A stretch of DNA of 64,000 nucleotides from Agarilytica sp033852165 (GCA_033852165.1 JAWSUZ010000005.1:75032-139031), one strand, 5' to 3'. Positions 1 to 8,801 are shown, numbered from the stretch's first letter. Program-made: numbers and translations. Notes: generated by a model from the letters alone, not told the origin.

Positions 1-1440
1 TCCATTTGGACGGCCTTCTCCCACGAAGCGGGCGTTGCGATATCAAGTAAAGGCTCAGCGGTAAAATCTTCCAATAACCCCATCGAACTCATCCTTTGGA
101 GTCACCTAAACGGCGTAATCACACGAGGCACCGCAGTCGATTTTAACGACGATACAATACTCAGCTCGCTTGAACTACGACGCTTACTGAACTTCTTCAA
201 AGAATGGTTGCCACTGCCACTACCCTGTGTCGACCAAGACAACTTCCAGCGCTCAGCCACCCCCGAAAGTGTCCTATTTTTACTGAACGCAGGAAAATCC
301 GCCGAACCCGAACTCAACCGTCAGGGTTTTCAGCGCATGAGCGATAATTCCGATGCCCTTAGCTACGGAGGCCTTGAGGAAAACCTCGTGGCTTCGGTCG
401 ATGTTGTCGTCAAAAACAGCTGGAACGAAGTCATTATTCGGCGCTTTGAAAATGACGACGCATTATTAGACGCGATCAAAGATTACCTGCAATTAACCCT
501 GCCCAACACCCATCAAATGCCACCCAAAATTAAGGTCGCCTGTGTCGGAGATGCCCACGCCAACACCATTACCAAACGTGTTGAGCGCTGGCTGAAAGAC
601 ATCATGAATTGTTTTTTTTCGGGCAAGGAATCGCAACACAAACGCTTTATTTTTCAGATGAGGGGCGCTTATCACTGCCTTCAATTTAACAATCTGCGGC
701 CAAAGATTTCGACATTCCGCAGTGAATCACTGCTCATCGACCATCTCGAACTGGAGCAAGAACATCACAGCCCTATCGTACTCGACAGTAACGTTCTTCC
801 TGGGCACCCCCTTCGTTCCGTCACCCAATCGCTTCATGCTAATGCGATTAATGTATTTTATCGGCGCTTTGATATCGGCATCGAAATTTATCTCGTCGAT
901 GAAAGAGGATCTGTTCTTCACAGAATTTTTCGGGGCAGGCGCAAGTACAACCCACTAAAACCCCTCTATGTTTTTCTTCGTTCTATCCTGTATCGACAGG
1001 CACAAGTGAATACCGAACTGGAAGGGGATTTCGGCGTATACCCCATACACTTCAGCGAAATACTGAAAAACAGCGGGGGGAAATTTGTCACACAAGCACG
1101 AAAAATCGTGTCCGAAATGCCCGAGCACGCCATGTTTGAAGTCAAAGCTAGCGCCCACCTCGGCCCCAATCGCGAACTATCGTACAACTATTACTGTGAC
1201 GGACAAGAATTTTCAGGGCAAAGCCTCGGCAAACAACTGGAAATCGTTGTCAGCCAATACATACTCTCTCGACGAACGGTGGGAGACCGTTACCCCGTCT
1301 ACATTACCGATTTAGATCTCAGCCAAGTCAGCGATATCATTTCCAACCACGGCAGCCTCCAAACCGTTCACTATTTGCGCATCAAAAACCTCTTAGAATC
1401 CAAACTCAACCAAGCCATTGGAATCCTCCTCAACGCCTAA
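1..1440 (+). CDS. cyaA: Class I adenylate cyclase, C-terminal part (5' end outside window)
   Basis: The frame is open from base 1 to the TAA at 1440, giving 479 residues without the N-terminus; full class I cyclases are about 850-950 residues, so roughly the second half is present. The visible text fits the regulatory half of enterobacterial-type CyaA rather than the catalytic half, for example the GGLEENLVASVDVVVKNSW stretch and a late YPVYITDLDLS motif. The enzyme makes cAMP from ATP at the cytoplasmic face of the membrane, feeding CRP. It sits directly before lptM-lysA-dapF, a gene order known in gammaproteobacteria. The family assignment is from remembered sequence features only. Confidence 0.85.
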   Translation, partial: SIWTAFSHEAGVAISSKGSAVKSSNNPIELILWSHLNGVITRGTAVDFNDDTILSSLELRRLLNFFKEWLPLPLPCVDQDNFQRSATPESVLFLLNAGKSAEPELNRQGFQRMSDNSDALSYGGLEENLVASVDVVVKNSWNEVIIRRFENDDALLDAIKDYLQLTLPNTHQMPPKIKVACVGDAHANTITKRVERWLKDIMNCFFSGKESQHKRFIFQMRGAYHCLQFNNLRPKISTFRSESLLIDHLELEQEHHSPIVLDSNVLPGHPLRSVTQSLHANAINVFYRRFDIGIEIYLVDERGSVLHRIFRGRRKYNPLKPLYVFLRSILYRQAQVNTELEGDFGVYPIHFSEILKNSGGKFVTQARKIVSEMPEHAMFEVKASAHLGPNRELSYNYYCDGQEFSGQSLGKQLEIVVSQYILSRRTVGDRYPVYITDLDLSQVSDIISNHGSLQTVHYLRIKNLLESKLNQAIGILLNA

Positions 1441-1524
1441 AGCGATCTTAACCTGTCGCTAGTTCTAGGCTCACAGCCCGCTAGTGGTATACTCCAGCGT
1501 TTTAACAGTGAAGCATTCAGAACT

Positions 1525-1701
1525 ATGAACTCTGCGATCCGCACCTTACGCACCGTGTCATTGGCACTGTTTGCAATTTCGTTCACGCAGCTAATAGCCT
1601 GCGGTCAAACGGGTGAACTTCGCTTACCCGAAGACAAACCGGATAAACACCAACAACAAGCACCTGAGCAAAACGATTCACACAATACCGAGCAAGAGTA
1701 G
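1525..1701 (+). CDS. lptM: LptM (YifL-type) small lipoprotein
   Basis: A 58-residue protein starting MNSAIRTLRT with a hydrophobic segment (residues about 11-24) and a lipobox LIAC at the end of it, followed by GQTGELRLPED. The Cys-Gly-Gln-x-Gly-x-Leu-x-Leu-Pro pattern is the signature of LptM/YifL, which in E. coli binds the LptD-LptE complex and helps its oxidative maturation. The C-terminal tail is Gln/Asp/Glu rich. It lies 9 nt before lysA and very probably shares its transcript. The position just upstream of lysA is the usual one for this family. Confidence 0.85.
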   Translation: MNSAIRTLRTVSLALFAISFTQLIACGQTGELRLPEDKPDKHQQQAPEQNDSHNTEQE

Positions 1702-1710
1702 TCAAATAGT

Positions 1711-2961
1711 ATGCAAGCAACACCATTAACACTCGAAAACGTAGAATTGAACGCTATCGCAGATGCCCACGGCACACCGTGCTACGTCTACAGCAAAGCC
1801 GCCATTGTCGAGGCTTATCAGTCCTATACTCAGGCCCTTGGTGACCACCCGGGTAAAATTTGTTACGCCGTAAAAGCCAACTCCAACCTTGCCATATTGC
1901 AATTGCTCGCCAACATCGGCGCCCACTTTGACATTGTTTCTGTGGGCGAGCTTGACCGAGTTCTCCGTGCTGGTGGAGCACCCGAGAATATTATTTATTC
2001 TGGTGTCGGTAAAACCCGAGATGAAATGCACTATGCATTAAAAGTCGGCATCGCAGCCTTCAACGTAGAATCCGAAGCAGAACTTCATCAACTTTCAGAA
2101 GTCGCCAGCGAAGGCGGTTTTACCGCCGACATTTCGCTGCGTGTAAACCCTGACGTCGATGCAAAAACACACCCCTATATTTCTACCGGTCTCAAAGAAA
2201 ATAAGTTTGGTGTTGGCATTAAAGAAGCACCCGCGATCTACGCAAAAGCGGCGTCATTACCCGGTATTAATATCGTTGGTGTCGATTGCCATATTGGCTC
2301 CCAAATAACCGACACCTCTCCATTTTTAGACGCACTGGATAGAATGCTCGCCCTTATCGATGAGCTCAGCAAAGTAGGTATCACCATCAAACATCTCGAC
2401 CTGGGCGGCGGACTCGGCGTGACCTATCGTGATGAAGTGCCACCGAAAGTGTCGGACTACATCGGTGCCGTCAAAGAACGTCTTGGCGACCGCGACTTGC
2501 TGTTAATGTTTGAGCCTGGCCGATCCATTGTCGCCAATGCAGGCGTATTGCTAACCGAAGTGCTTTACCTAAAGCCTGGTGATCACAAAAACTTCGCCAT
2601 CATCGACGCTGCTATGAACGATAACTTGCGCCCCTCGCTTTACCAAGCGTGGCAAAACCTCTTACCGCTAAACCCCGCTAAGCCTGAAGTCGACACAAAG
2701 ACATGGGACATTGTTGGCCCCATTTGTGAGACCGGTGACTTTTTAGCGAAAGATAGAGAAATGGCGCTTTCAGCAGGTGATCGCTTGGCCTTAATGTCCA
2801 GCGGTGCTTACGGATTTGTCATGGCCTCCAATTACAATACGCGTGGACGCGCGCCAGAAATATTGGTCGACGGCGATCAGTTTCATGTCATCCGCGAACG
2901 CGAAAGCTTTGACGATATGATTCGAGGTGAGCACTTACTTTCCAACGAAGAGGCCAAGTAA
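1711..2961 (+). CDS. lysA: Diaminopimelate decarboxylase
   Basis: A 416-residue fold-type III PLP enzyme that decarboxylates meso-diaminopimelate to L-lysine, the last step of lysine synthesis. The PLP lysine is in CYAVKAN at about residue 55; HIGSQ (about 195), GGGLG (about 230) and EPGR (about 268) form the cofactor phosphate and substrate sites; the GPICETGDF motif near residue 341 gives the catalytic cysteine contributed across the dimer. The length is normal for the family. It is followed after 3 nt by dapF, so the two successive diaminopimelate genes are co-transcribed (dapF supplies the substrate). Confidence 0.97.
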   Translation: MQATPLTLENVELNAIADAHGTPCYVYSKAAIVEAYQSYTQALGDHPGKICYAVKANSNLAILQLLANIGAHFDIVSVGELDRVLRAGGAPENIIYSGVGKTRDEMHYALKVGIAAFNVESEAELHQLSEVASEGGFTADISLRVNPDVDAKTHPYISTGLKENKFGVGIKEAPAIYAKAASLPGINIVGVDCHIGSQITDTSPFLDALDRMLALIDELSKVGITIKHLDLGGGLGVTYRDEVPPKVSDYIGAVKERLGDRDLLLMFEPGRSIVANAGVLLTEVLYLKPGDHKNFAIIDAAMNDNLRPSLYQAWQNLLPLNPAKPEVDTKTWDIVGPICETGDFLAKDREMALSAGDRLALMSSGAYGFVMASNYNTRGRAPEILVDGDQFHVIRERESFDDMIRGEHLLSNEEAK

Positions 2962-2964
2962 ACC

Positions 2965-3798
2965 GTGCGTCTTCGATTTGCTAAAATGCACGGCGCAGGC
3001 AATGACTTTGTCATGCTCGACGGCATCTCCCAAAAGCTGCCGTTTTTATCGACCGAAAAAATACAAAAATTGGCCGACCGTAACTTTGGTGTGGGCTGTG
3101 ATCAGCTCCTCGTTGTCGAGCCCCCCCAAACCCGTGAAGCCGATTTTCGCTATCGCATCTATAACCAAGACGGCGCCGAAGTGGAAAACTGTGGCAACGG
3201 CGCGCGCTGCTTTGCCCTTTTTGTACGGCAACGCGGTTTAACCACTAAAAATACGATTCGTGTAGAAACCGCTAACGGAATACTCACACTTAACGTCGAC
3301 AATAATGATCAGGTCACGGTCAATATGGGGCCGCCCGTATTAGATCCCGCGATCGTACCGTTCACTGCCGACGCAGAAAACGCCGTGTACACGATTACGG
3401 CTGGCGATCGCGAATTTGAAATATCGGCCATATCAATGGGCAATCCCCACTCCGTAACACTGGTCGATAACACCGCATCATTTCCCGTTCTGGTATACGG
3501 CCCCCTCATAGAAGGCCACACGCAATTTCCTAACCGCGTAAACGCGGGGTTTATGCAAATCATCTCCAGAACAGAGGTCAATTTACGCGTATATGAACGC
3601 GGCGTTGGTGAGACATTGGCCTGCGGAACCGGCGCCTGCGCTGCCGTTGTAGCAGGCCGTTTGCGCGGTTTATTAGATGAGCATGTTACGGTTCACCTTC
3701 CCGGTGGAACCCTTTCCCTTTCGTGGGCCGGTAATGACAAGCCTGTTATGATGAGCGGACCCGCGACGACTGTGTTTCAAGGCCAGATCAAATTATGA
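2965..3798 (+). CDS. dapF: Diaminopimelate epimerase
   Basis: A 277-residue enzyme that interconverts LL- and meso-diaminopimelate for peptidoglycan and lysine. Both catalytic cysteines are visible: ENCGNGARC (about residue 75) and LACGTGACA (about residue 219). The N-terminus MRLRFAKMHGAGNDF is canonical and fixes a GTG start at 2965, 3 nt after the lysA stop. Its stop overlaps the ATG of the next gene by 4 nt, which suggests translational coupling with the DUF484 gene. Confidence 0.97.
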   Translation: MRLRFAKMHGAGNDFVMLDGISQKLPFLSTEKIQKLADRNFGVGCDQLLVVEPPQTREADFRYRIYNQDGAEVENCGNGARCFALFVRQRGLTTKNTIRVETANGILTLNVDNNDQVTVNMGPPVLDPAIVPFTADAENAVYTITAGDREFEISAISMGNPHSVTLVDNTASFPVLVYGPLIEGHTQFPNRVNAGFMQIISRTEVNLRVYERGVGETLACGTGACAAVVAGRLRGLLDEHVTVHLPGGTLSLSWAGNDKPVMMSGPATTVFQGQIKL

Positions 3799-4478
3799 CA
3801 GATTCCATCACGAAAAATAATCAACCTATCTCAGCAGAACAAGTTGCACACTACCTTAAAAAAAACACTGATTTTTTTTCACGGCACCACGATTTATTAG
3901 CCGAACTCGAACTGCCACATAACAGCGGTACGGCTGTTTCATTGGTTGAAAAACAAGTATCGATATTACGAGATCGTAACATCGATATGCGCCAGCGCTT
4001 AAGCAGCCTGCTCGAGAATGCCCGCGAAAACGATATTCTTTTTGATAAAACAAAACGCTTAGTACTCGCCCTATTGGAATGCAACAGCCTTTCAAGTGTT
4101 ATAGAAGCGCTCTACCACAGCTTTGACAAAGAATTCGGCATTCACTACACCCGCATTGTTTTGTTTGGCAGCAACGGCGTGGATGCTGGCCCAGCTCGCA
4201 TAGAATCCATTAACACCGCAAAGACCTCTATTGGTAGACACCTTAAAGCCATCAAAGCCGTTAGCGGCGGTATCGACATTAAAGAAATCGAATACCTTTT
4301 TGATGACGACGCGCCTAACATCGGGTCATCGGCATTGACCGTACTTTCCCACGGCAATCTTATAGGCGTATTGGCCATTGGCAACCAAGACCCGACTTAC
4401 TATCGGTCCAGTATGGGAACATTATTTCTCGCTTATATTGGGGAAGTTTTGAACCGAGTGCTGCCTAAGTTCTTGTAA
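3795..4478 (+). CDS. DUF484 family protein (GAF-like)
   Basis: A 227-residue cytoplasmic protein overlapping dapF by 4 nt. DUF484 proteins characteristically follow dapF in gammaproteobacteria, usually ahead of xerC. Features seen: N-terminal helical segment with VAHYLKKNTDFFSRHHDLLAELELPH, a short coiled coil (VEKQVSILRDRNIDMRQRLSSLLENA), and a GAF-like C-terminal half ending in LFLAYIGEVLNRVLPKFL. The biochemical role is not known. Here no xerC follows: the operon ends and unrelated small and nitrogen genes come next, so the usual dapF-DUF484-xerC block has been broken. Confidence 0.88.
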   Translation: MTDSITKNNQPISAEQVAHYLKKNTDFFSRHHDLLAELELPHNSGTAVSLVEKQVSILRDRNIDMRQRLSSLLENARENDILFDKTKRLVLALLECNSLSSVIEALYHSFDKEFGIHYTRIVLFGSNGVDAGPARIESINTAKTSIGRHLKAIKAVSGGIDIKEIEYLFDDDAPNIGSSALTVLSHGNLIGVLAIGNQDPTYYRSSMGTLFLAYIGEVLNRVLPKFL

Positions 4479-4553
4479 ATATTGACTGTAATTTAGAACA
4501 AATCGGTAGAAAGATAGAAAAGAGCAAACGAGAACAAGAGAAGGAAAATCAGA

Positions 4554-4745
4554 ATGACTTACATGATCGCGATTATCTGGATTGCCAGTAACCTGCTATG
4601 CGCAACCATGCTGATGAAGAAAGGAGTTAAAGTTGGGTTCACATGGCAACTATTCGGCTTAATCTTCGGCCCGCTCACCATACCATTCGTCGTTATCTAC
4701 ACGCTCAACCATAGAGCCACAAAAGCGCCCGCAAAATACAAATAG
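4554..4745 (+). CDS. Small two-helix membrane protein, unknown function
   Basis: A 63-residue protein with two predicted membrane helices (about residues 3-20 and 29-50) joined by a short basic loop (MKKGVKVG) and a basic tail. A good AAGGA ribosome-binding site lies before the ATG. It stands alone between the DUF484 gene and a convergent P-II gene, with a hairpin terminator after it. I do not recognise the family; it could be a small membrane regulator or simply a lineage-specific protein. Confidence 0.6.
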   Translation: MTYMIAIIWIASNLLCATMLMKKGVKVGFTWQLFGLIFGPLTIPFVVIYTLNHRATKAPAKYK

Positions 4746-4766
4746 TTTAACCAGAGCTAGATAAAA

Positions 4767-4794
4767 CGGTGTAGAAGATACAACCACTACACCG
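4767..4794. terminator. Bidirectional terminator between convergent genes
   Basis: CGGTGTAG (4767-4774) and CTACACCG (4787-4794) form a perfect 8-bp stem with a 12-nt loop. The minus strand carries a run of four T after the stem. It sits between the convergent small membrane protein gene and the P-II gene. Confidence 0.6.
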
Positions 4795-4807
4795 AAGCTT
4801 AAAAATT

Positions 4808-5146
4808 CTACACAGCCTCAGAACCCGTTTCACCCGTACGAATTCTGATTATTTGTTCACAGTGGGTGATAAAAATTTTCCCATCACCAATCTTTCCTGT
4901 CTGCGCCGCACGTAGAATCGCTTCCACCGCCGTATCCACATTTTCGTCAGCCAGCACCAATTCTAATTTTACTTTGGGTAAAAAATCCACTACGTACTCA
5001 GCGCCACGGTAAAGCTCTGTGTGACCTTTCTGACGGCCAAAACCTTTGACCTCTGTAGTCGTCATGCCCTGAACTCCCACATCGGAAAGCGCTTTACGAA
5101 CATCATCAAGTTTGAATGGTTTAACAATCGCGGTAATCAATTTCAT
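4808..5146 (-). CDS. glnB: P-II nitrogen regulatory protein (GlnB/GlnK type), copy 1
   Basis: A 112-residue P-II signal protein that reports 2-oxoglutarate, ATP/ADP and glutamine status to targets such as AmtB, GlnE or NtrB. The T-loop GRQKGHTELYRGAEYVVDF carries the uridylylation tyrosine (Tyr51). I start it at MKLITAIVKPFK (5146), the family N-terminus, rather than four codons upstream. It lies downstream of amtB on the same strand but beyond the amtB terminator and a 350-nt gap, so it probably has its own promoter. GlnB versus GlnK cannot be decided from sequence alone; glnB is a provisional symbol. Confidence 0.9.
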   Translation of the reverse strand: MKLITAIVKPFKLDDVRKALSDVGVQGMTTTEVKGFGRQKGHTELYRGAEYVVDFLPKVKLELVLADENVDTAVEAILRAAQTGKIGDGKIFITHCEQIIRIRTGETGSEAV

Positions 5147-5398
5147 AGCGTGACACACCCTAAAATACGGTAACCCAGAACTATTTCCAGCCCAGCCAGG
5201 TTTTTATAATTGTTTGATCCTGCCCTCTCGACATTGAAAACCACGAATAAAACGAAGTACCAACAAGCCACGAACAAAAGAAGATAAGCCGCGCTATTAC
5301 AAGGCAAAGCATCGTGTAAGCCATGTGTTTTTCAATATGCCGTTATAGTTAATCTACACCCTAAGTCTTAGAAATACAAAGTCGCGAGAAAAAACGGG

Positions 5399-5436
5399 GC
5401 AGAGACGGAGGACGGGAAACCGGTGACGGGACAATG
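5399..5436. repeat. Degenerate heptamer (7-nt) repeat tract, locus A
   Basis: G-rich tract in which the dinucleotide AC recurs exactly every 7 nt (C at 5406, 5413, 5420, 5427): units like GAGACGG, AGGACGG, GAAACCG, GTGACGG. The core GACGGGAAACCGGNGACGG recurs at 8678-8695. The rest of the gap 5147-5398, upstream of the P-II gene, shows nothing recognisable. Confidence 0.6.
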
Positions 5437-5455
5437 GGGAAAATGCTGTAGACAT

Positions 5456-5487
5456 AAAAAAGCCGGAGCGATGAAGCTCCGGCTTTT
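5456..5487 (-). terminator. Rho-independent terminator of amtB
   Basis: AGCCGGAGC (5461-5469) and GCTCCGGCT (5476-5484) form a perfect 9-bp GC-rich stem with a 6-nt loop. On the minus strand it is followed by a run of six T, and it lies 25 nt beyond the amtB stop. The plus strand also has four T, so it may work both ways. Confidence 0.88.
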
Positions 5488-5508
5488 ACTTACTGATTAA
5501 CTACTCGC

Positions 5509-6801
5509 TTATTTAGAAGCGTTAGTGAACTCAGGATATGCTTCCATTCCACATTCAGAAATGTCCACACCATCAAACTCTTCTTCTTCGCTAACGCGAA
5601 TACCCATAAGCATTTTAATGATGATCCACACCACTAAGCTGGTTCCGAATACCCATACGAAGATCGTCAACAAACCAACAATTTGGCCGACGGCACTTGC
5701 GCCACCTGTAACGATAACGGCAAGTACACCGAAGATACCCACAACACCATGCACAGAGATCGCGCCGACGGGGTCATCAATTTTAAGTTTGTCCAAACCG
5801 ATGATGCTGAATACAACAATAACGCCGCCAGCAAAACCAACGATTGTTGATACCAAAGCACTTGGCGAAGCCGGGTCAGCAGTAATCGCGACAAGACCAG
5901 CTAGCGCGCCGTTTAATGCCATTGTTAAATCTGCTTTACCAAACAAAACACGGGCAACAATAAGGGCACCGATTAAGCCACCAGAAGCCGCAGCATTTGT
6001 ATTCATGAACACGTTGGCCACTTCGTTGGCAACGTTAATACCGGAAAGCTGCAACGTAGAACCACCGTTGAAACCAAACCAGCCCATCCAAAGGATGAAA
6101 GTACCGAGGGTTGCAAGTGGTAGGTTAGCGCCAGGAATTGCGTTTATTTCGCCATTCTCGCCGTACTTACCCTTACGAGCACCAAGCACAAGCACACCCG
6201 ATAAAGCAGCTGCAGCACCAGCCAAATGGACAATACCAGAACCCGCGTAATCACTATAATCAAGAGTGAAGAACTCTAAACCAAACACACCTACAGCGTT
6301 TCCGCCCCAAGTCCAACCGCCTTCCATTGGGTAAATAAGGCCCGTCATCACAACAGCAAAAGCTAAGAAAGCCCAAAGTTTCATACGCTCAGCAACAGCA
6401 CCAGAAACAATCGACATAGCAGTCGCAACAAATACCACCTGAAAGAAGAAGTCTGAAGCGCCCGCGTATTGCAAGCCCGCACCTTCAACGCCGTCATTAA
6501 AGGCTTTTGCGCCTTCAAGTACCGCAGCCTTCGCTGCTTCGTCCATTCCACCCGTCAAAGTCACGCCAGAAAGGAAATAGCCACCGCCGTACATAAACTC
6601 ATAACCGCACACCAAATACATGGTGCAAGCTATCGCGAAGAGCGCGACGTTTTTCGTTAAGATTTCAGTCGTGTTTTTCGCACGAACTAAACCTGATTCC
6701 AGCATGGCGAAACCCGCCGCCATCCACATAACCAGTGCGCCACATACTAAGAAGTAGAATGTGTCCATTGCGTACTGCAACTCATAAATTTGATTCTGCA
6801 T
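5509..6801 (-). CDS. amtB: Ammonium transporter
   Basis: A 430-residue Amt/MEP/Rh channel of the inner membrane with about eleven hydrophobic helices. The twin histidines of the pore are in GIVHLAGAAAALSGV and ISVHGVVGIFGVL, and the conserved FNGGSTLQLSG segment is present. The N-terminus MQNQIYELQYAMDTFYFLVCGALVMWM lacks a long signal peptide. It follows glnK by 52 nt on the same strand, the classic glnK-amtB operon in which GlnK plugs the channel when nitrogen is plentiful. A strong terminator follows it. Confidence 0.96.
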   Translation of the reverse strand: MQNQIYELQYAMDTFYFLVCGALVMWMAAGFAMLESGLVRAKNTTEILTKNVALFAIACTMYLVCGYEFMYGGGYFLSGVTLTGGMDEAAKAAVLEGAKAFNDGVEGAGLQYAGASDFFFQVVFVATAMSIVSGAVAERMKLWAFLAFAVVMTGLIYPMEGGWTWGGNAVGVFGLEFFTLDYSDYAGSGIVHLAGAAAALSGVLVLGARKGKYGENGEINAIPGANLPLATLGTFILWMGWFGFNGGSTLQLSGINVANEVANVFMNTNAAASGGLIGALIVARVLFGKADLTMALNGALAGLVAITADPASPSALVSTIVGFAGGVIVVFSIIGLDKLKIDDPVGAISVHGVVGIFGVLAVIVTGGASAVGQIVGLLTIFVWVFGTSLVVWIIIKMLMGIRVSEEEEFDGVDISECGMEAYPEFTNASK

Positions 6802-6853
6802 AGCAGTTCTCCAAATAGCCTTACTAACTTATTATTCTATTGAAATCTCTTTG

Positions 6854-7192
6854 TTAAAGAGCTTCTTCACCGGATTCGCCTGTACGAATTCGGATCACCT
6901 GCTCTAAAGCAGAAACAAAGATTTTTCCATCCCCAATTTTGCCACTGTGCGCTGCTTTAGTAACAGCTTCCACAACGGAATCTACCTGATCGTCAGCGAC
7001 AGCAACTTCCAATTTGGTCTTAGGAAGAAAGTCGACAACATACTCTGCGCCTCGGTAAAGCTCAGTATGTCCTTTTTGCCGCCCAAAGCCTTTGACTTCA
7101 GTAACGGTTATGCCTTTAACACCGATGTCGGAAAGTGCTTCACGAACGGCGTCTAACTTAAAAGGCTTAATTACAGCAGTGATTAATTTCAT
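6854..7192 (-). CDS. glnK: P-II nitrogen regulatory protein GlnK, copy 2
   Basis: A 112-residue P-II protein, first gene of the glnK-amtB operon. The T-loop tyrosine lies in HTELYRGAEYVVDF as in copy 1, and the C-loop ends IRIRTGESGEEAL. It is very similar to the copy at 4808-5146 over the whole length, so the two are paralogues that both lie next to amtB. Expression under nitrogen limitation through NtrC/sigma-54 would be expected from family knowledge, but I could not see a convincing -24/-12 element upstream. Confidence 0.94.
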   Translation of the reverse strand: MKLITAVIKPFKLDAVREALSDIGVKGITVTEVKGFGRQKGHTELYRGAEYVVDFLPKTKLEVAVADDQVDSVVEAVTKAAHSGKIGDGKIFVSALEQVIRIRTGESGEEAL

Positions 7193-7294
7193 TGGACTGC
7201 GTCCTCTTTTTTATAAAACGTGACATTGACAAGCAACGCACTTTAGTCGAAAAAGAAGCGATAAGAAACACTCATCGCTTCCGGATACACTAAA

Positions 7295-7993
7295 TTAAAG
7301 GCTGAAAGACTTGCTGATATCGAGAACCATGTAGCCGTCTGTGTCAGTACCACCAGAAAACTGCTTACCAACAGAAACAGTTGCGTCAATGCCTTCTACT
7401 ACTTCACCGCTAAATGAAAGCTCAACCCACTCATAATCCGAATCATCAACGTCGCCCATATCATAGTGACCAACGGTTGCAGCAAACGAACCAACTTCAT
7501 AGCTAGCCGAAATTACGTAGTATGACTCTGAATCAGCCCTAATCTCTTGCTCTACGAAACCGCCCTCGCCATCATCTACAAGAGATGTAGTATTCGTATC
7601 ATCTTCATCACGACCAAAAACAGCTTCAAACCCAAAGCCACCGACACCAAATGAAGCAAAGATTTCGTGCTCATAATCTTTTGTAGAAGTGTATTGATAG
7701 TTGGTATAACCAACTCCCCAAGAAACGCTACCAGCTTCGCCGCCGTAACCTAAATACCAATCATTTTCTAGGCCGTCGTTGCCGCCAGTGCCATCATCTA
7801 TAGCCCAAATACCAGCGAAAAAACCTCCCGTTTCATAGTCGACACCGCCATAAACACCACCGTCTCCTAAGTTGGCGCCACGGAAGTAATAATCCGAGAC
7901 AAAGCCAGCATTTGCTGAAACATCGGCGTGAGATGGAATTGCTGCTGCCAAAGATAAGGTAGCCCCAGTAACTAACATTGCGAATTTTTTCAT
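7295..7993 (-). CDS. TorF family putative porin
   Basis: About 232 residues from MKKFAMLVTGATLSLAAAIPSHA, a clear Sec signal peptide cleaved after SHA. The mature start ADVSANAGFVSDYYFRGANL is typical of the TorF/Gcw_chp outer-membrane family (TIGR02001). The rest is acidic, Gly/Tyr rich with alternating beta-strand patterning and ends MVLDISKSFSL, consistent with a barrel. GGAG lies 9 nt before this ATG, so I prefer it to the TTG five codons upstream. These porins often sit beside glnK-amtB, suggesting a role in uptake of nitrogenous solutes; that role is inferred. Confidence 0.85.
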   Translation of the reverse strand: MKKFAMLVTGATLSLAAAIPSHADVSANAGFVSDYYFRGANLGDGGVYGGVDYETGGFFAGIWAIDDGTGGNDGLENDWYLGYGGEAGSVSWGVGYTNYQYTSTKDYEHEIFASFGVGGFGFEAVFGRDEDDTNTTSLVDDGEGGFVEQEIRADSESYYVISASYEVGSFAATVGHYDMGDVDDSDYEWVELSFSGEVVEGIDATVSVGKQFSGGTDTDGYMVLDISKSFSL

Positions 7994-8404
7994 TGATGCA
8001 TTCTCCAAGGTTTTTTTAATTTTTTATTGCCACTCTGTCCGCACTCTTCTTACCCCACGAGTGCCCCACGAGCAAAGCTGCGGAGGAGAAAGCATCGTTC
8101 ATGCCAACAGACTGATACAAAATTTTTATGATATTTATCAATCGCTTAGCGACTATTTATTTTGTGCAGTGCAAAACAATCAAATCGATAGGCGCCATAT
8201 TGGTGCACTTTCACCAACTTAGCGCACCCGCAAAGCGCTTTTACAGGGCGTTTCAACAAAAGAAGGAAAACCACGTAAAACATCGGGTTTTTAAGCTCTC
8301 AAACCTTCATTTTCACGGGGTAATGGAAACTTTAACGCGTAAAGATGTTCCAGTATCGGGCATCTCCGTTTAGAATCCCCCTCCAACTTACTAAGGCCAC
8401 CACC
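7994..8404. other. Intergenic region between divergent porin and ubiK genes
   Basis: About 410 nt separate two divergent start codons, so promoters for both are expected here. I see AT-rich stretches near 8120-8165 but no repeat, hairpin terminator or convincing small gene. Confidence 0.4.
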
Positions 8405-8650
8405 ATGATCGAACAACTTGCCAGCCAGCTCTTTCAAGATATTCGCAGCAAAGTTAGCCAACTTGAAAGCAGCAGCGGCCTTTCTTCTTCGAAGCTCAAA
8501 GCTATCCTTGAAGCCAACCTACGAAAGCTTAACCTCGTCACACGGGAAGAGTTCGATGCACAGGTATCCGTATTAAAACGAACCCGTGAAAAGGTTCAGC
8601 AGTTAGAAGCCCAAATTAAAGAGTTGGAAGAACAAGTAAAGGGCGGTTGA
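8405..8650 (+). CDS. ubiK: Ubiquinone biosynthesis accessory factor UbiK (YqiC/BMFP)
   Basis: An 81-residue protein beginning MIEQLASQLFQDIRSK, with a C-terminal coiled coil (TREEFDAQVSVLKRTREKVQQLEAQIKELEEQV). Length, the N-terminal amphipathic helix and the coiled coil match the YqiC/BMFP family; in E. coli UbiK binds UbiJ and helps aerobic ubiquinone synthesis at the membrane. The ATG at 8405 is chosen because it gives the family N-terminus; an upstream in-frame extension does not look conserved. The comM/yifB gene follows on the same strand after a heptamer repeat tract. Confidence 0.88.
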   Translation: MIEQLASQLFQDIRSKVSQLESSSGLSSSKLKAILEANLRKLNLVTREEFDAQVSVLKRTREKVQQLEAQIKELEEQVKGG

Positions 8651-8671
8651 ATTTAGTAGGATGCTGGGAAT

Positions 8672-8748
8672 GGGGAGACGGGAAACCGGAGACGGAAAAT
8701 CGGTACTCGGTACTCGGTACTCGGTACTCGGTACTCGGTACTCGGTAC
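8672..8748. repeat. Heptamer tandem repeat, locus B (seven TCGGTAC units)
   Basis: Seven perfect copies of TCGGTAC occupy 8700-8748. They are preceded by degenerate heptads GGAGACG-GGAAACC-GGAGACG-GAAAATC (8674-8701), which share the GACGGGAAACCGGNGACGG core with locus A. The tract lies in the ubiK-comM gap, 54 nt before the comM start, and is a likely variable-number repeat. Confidence 0.9.
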
Positions 8749-8801
8749 TCAGAATCTCATCTTAATTAATATAAATGGAAACATTCAGTCAAGGAATAGA
8801 C

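Noticed and set aside
5525..6250. Long plus-strand open frame opposite amtB
   Set aside because: It is antisense to an intact, strongly conserved amtB and has Thr/Pro/Ala composition typical of the reverse frame.
7193..7294. Sigma-54 promoter upstream of glnK
   Set aside because: Expected from nitrogen regulation, but no GG-N10-GC element with proper flanks was found by eye.
8700..8748. CRISPR array
   Set aside because: Units are 7 nt with no spacers and there are no cas genes.
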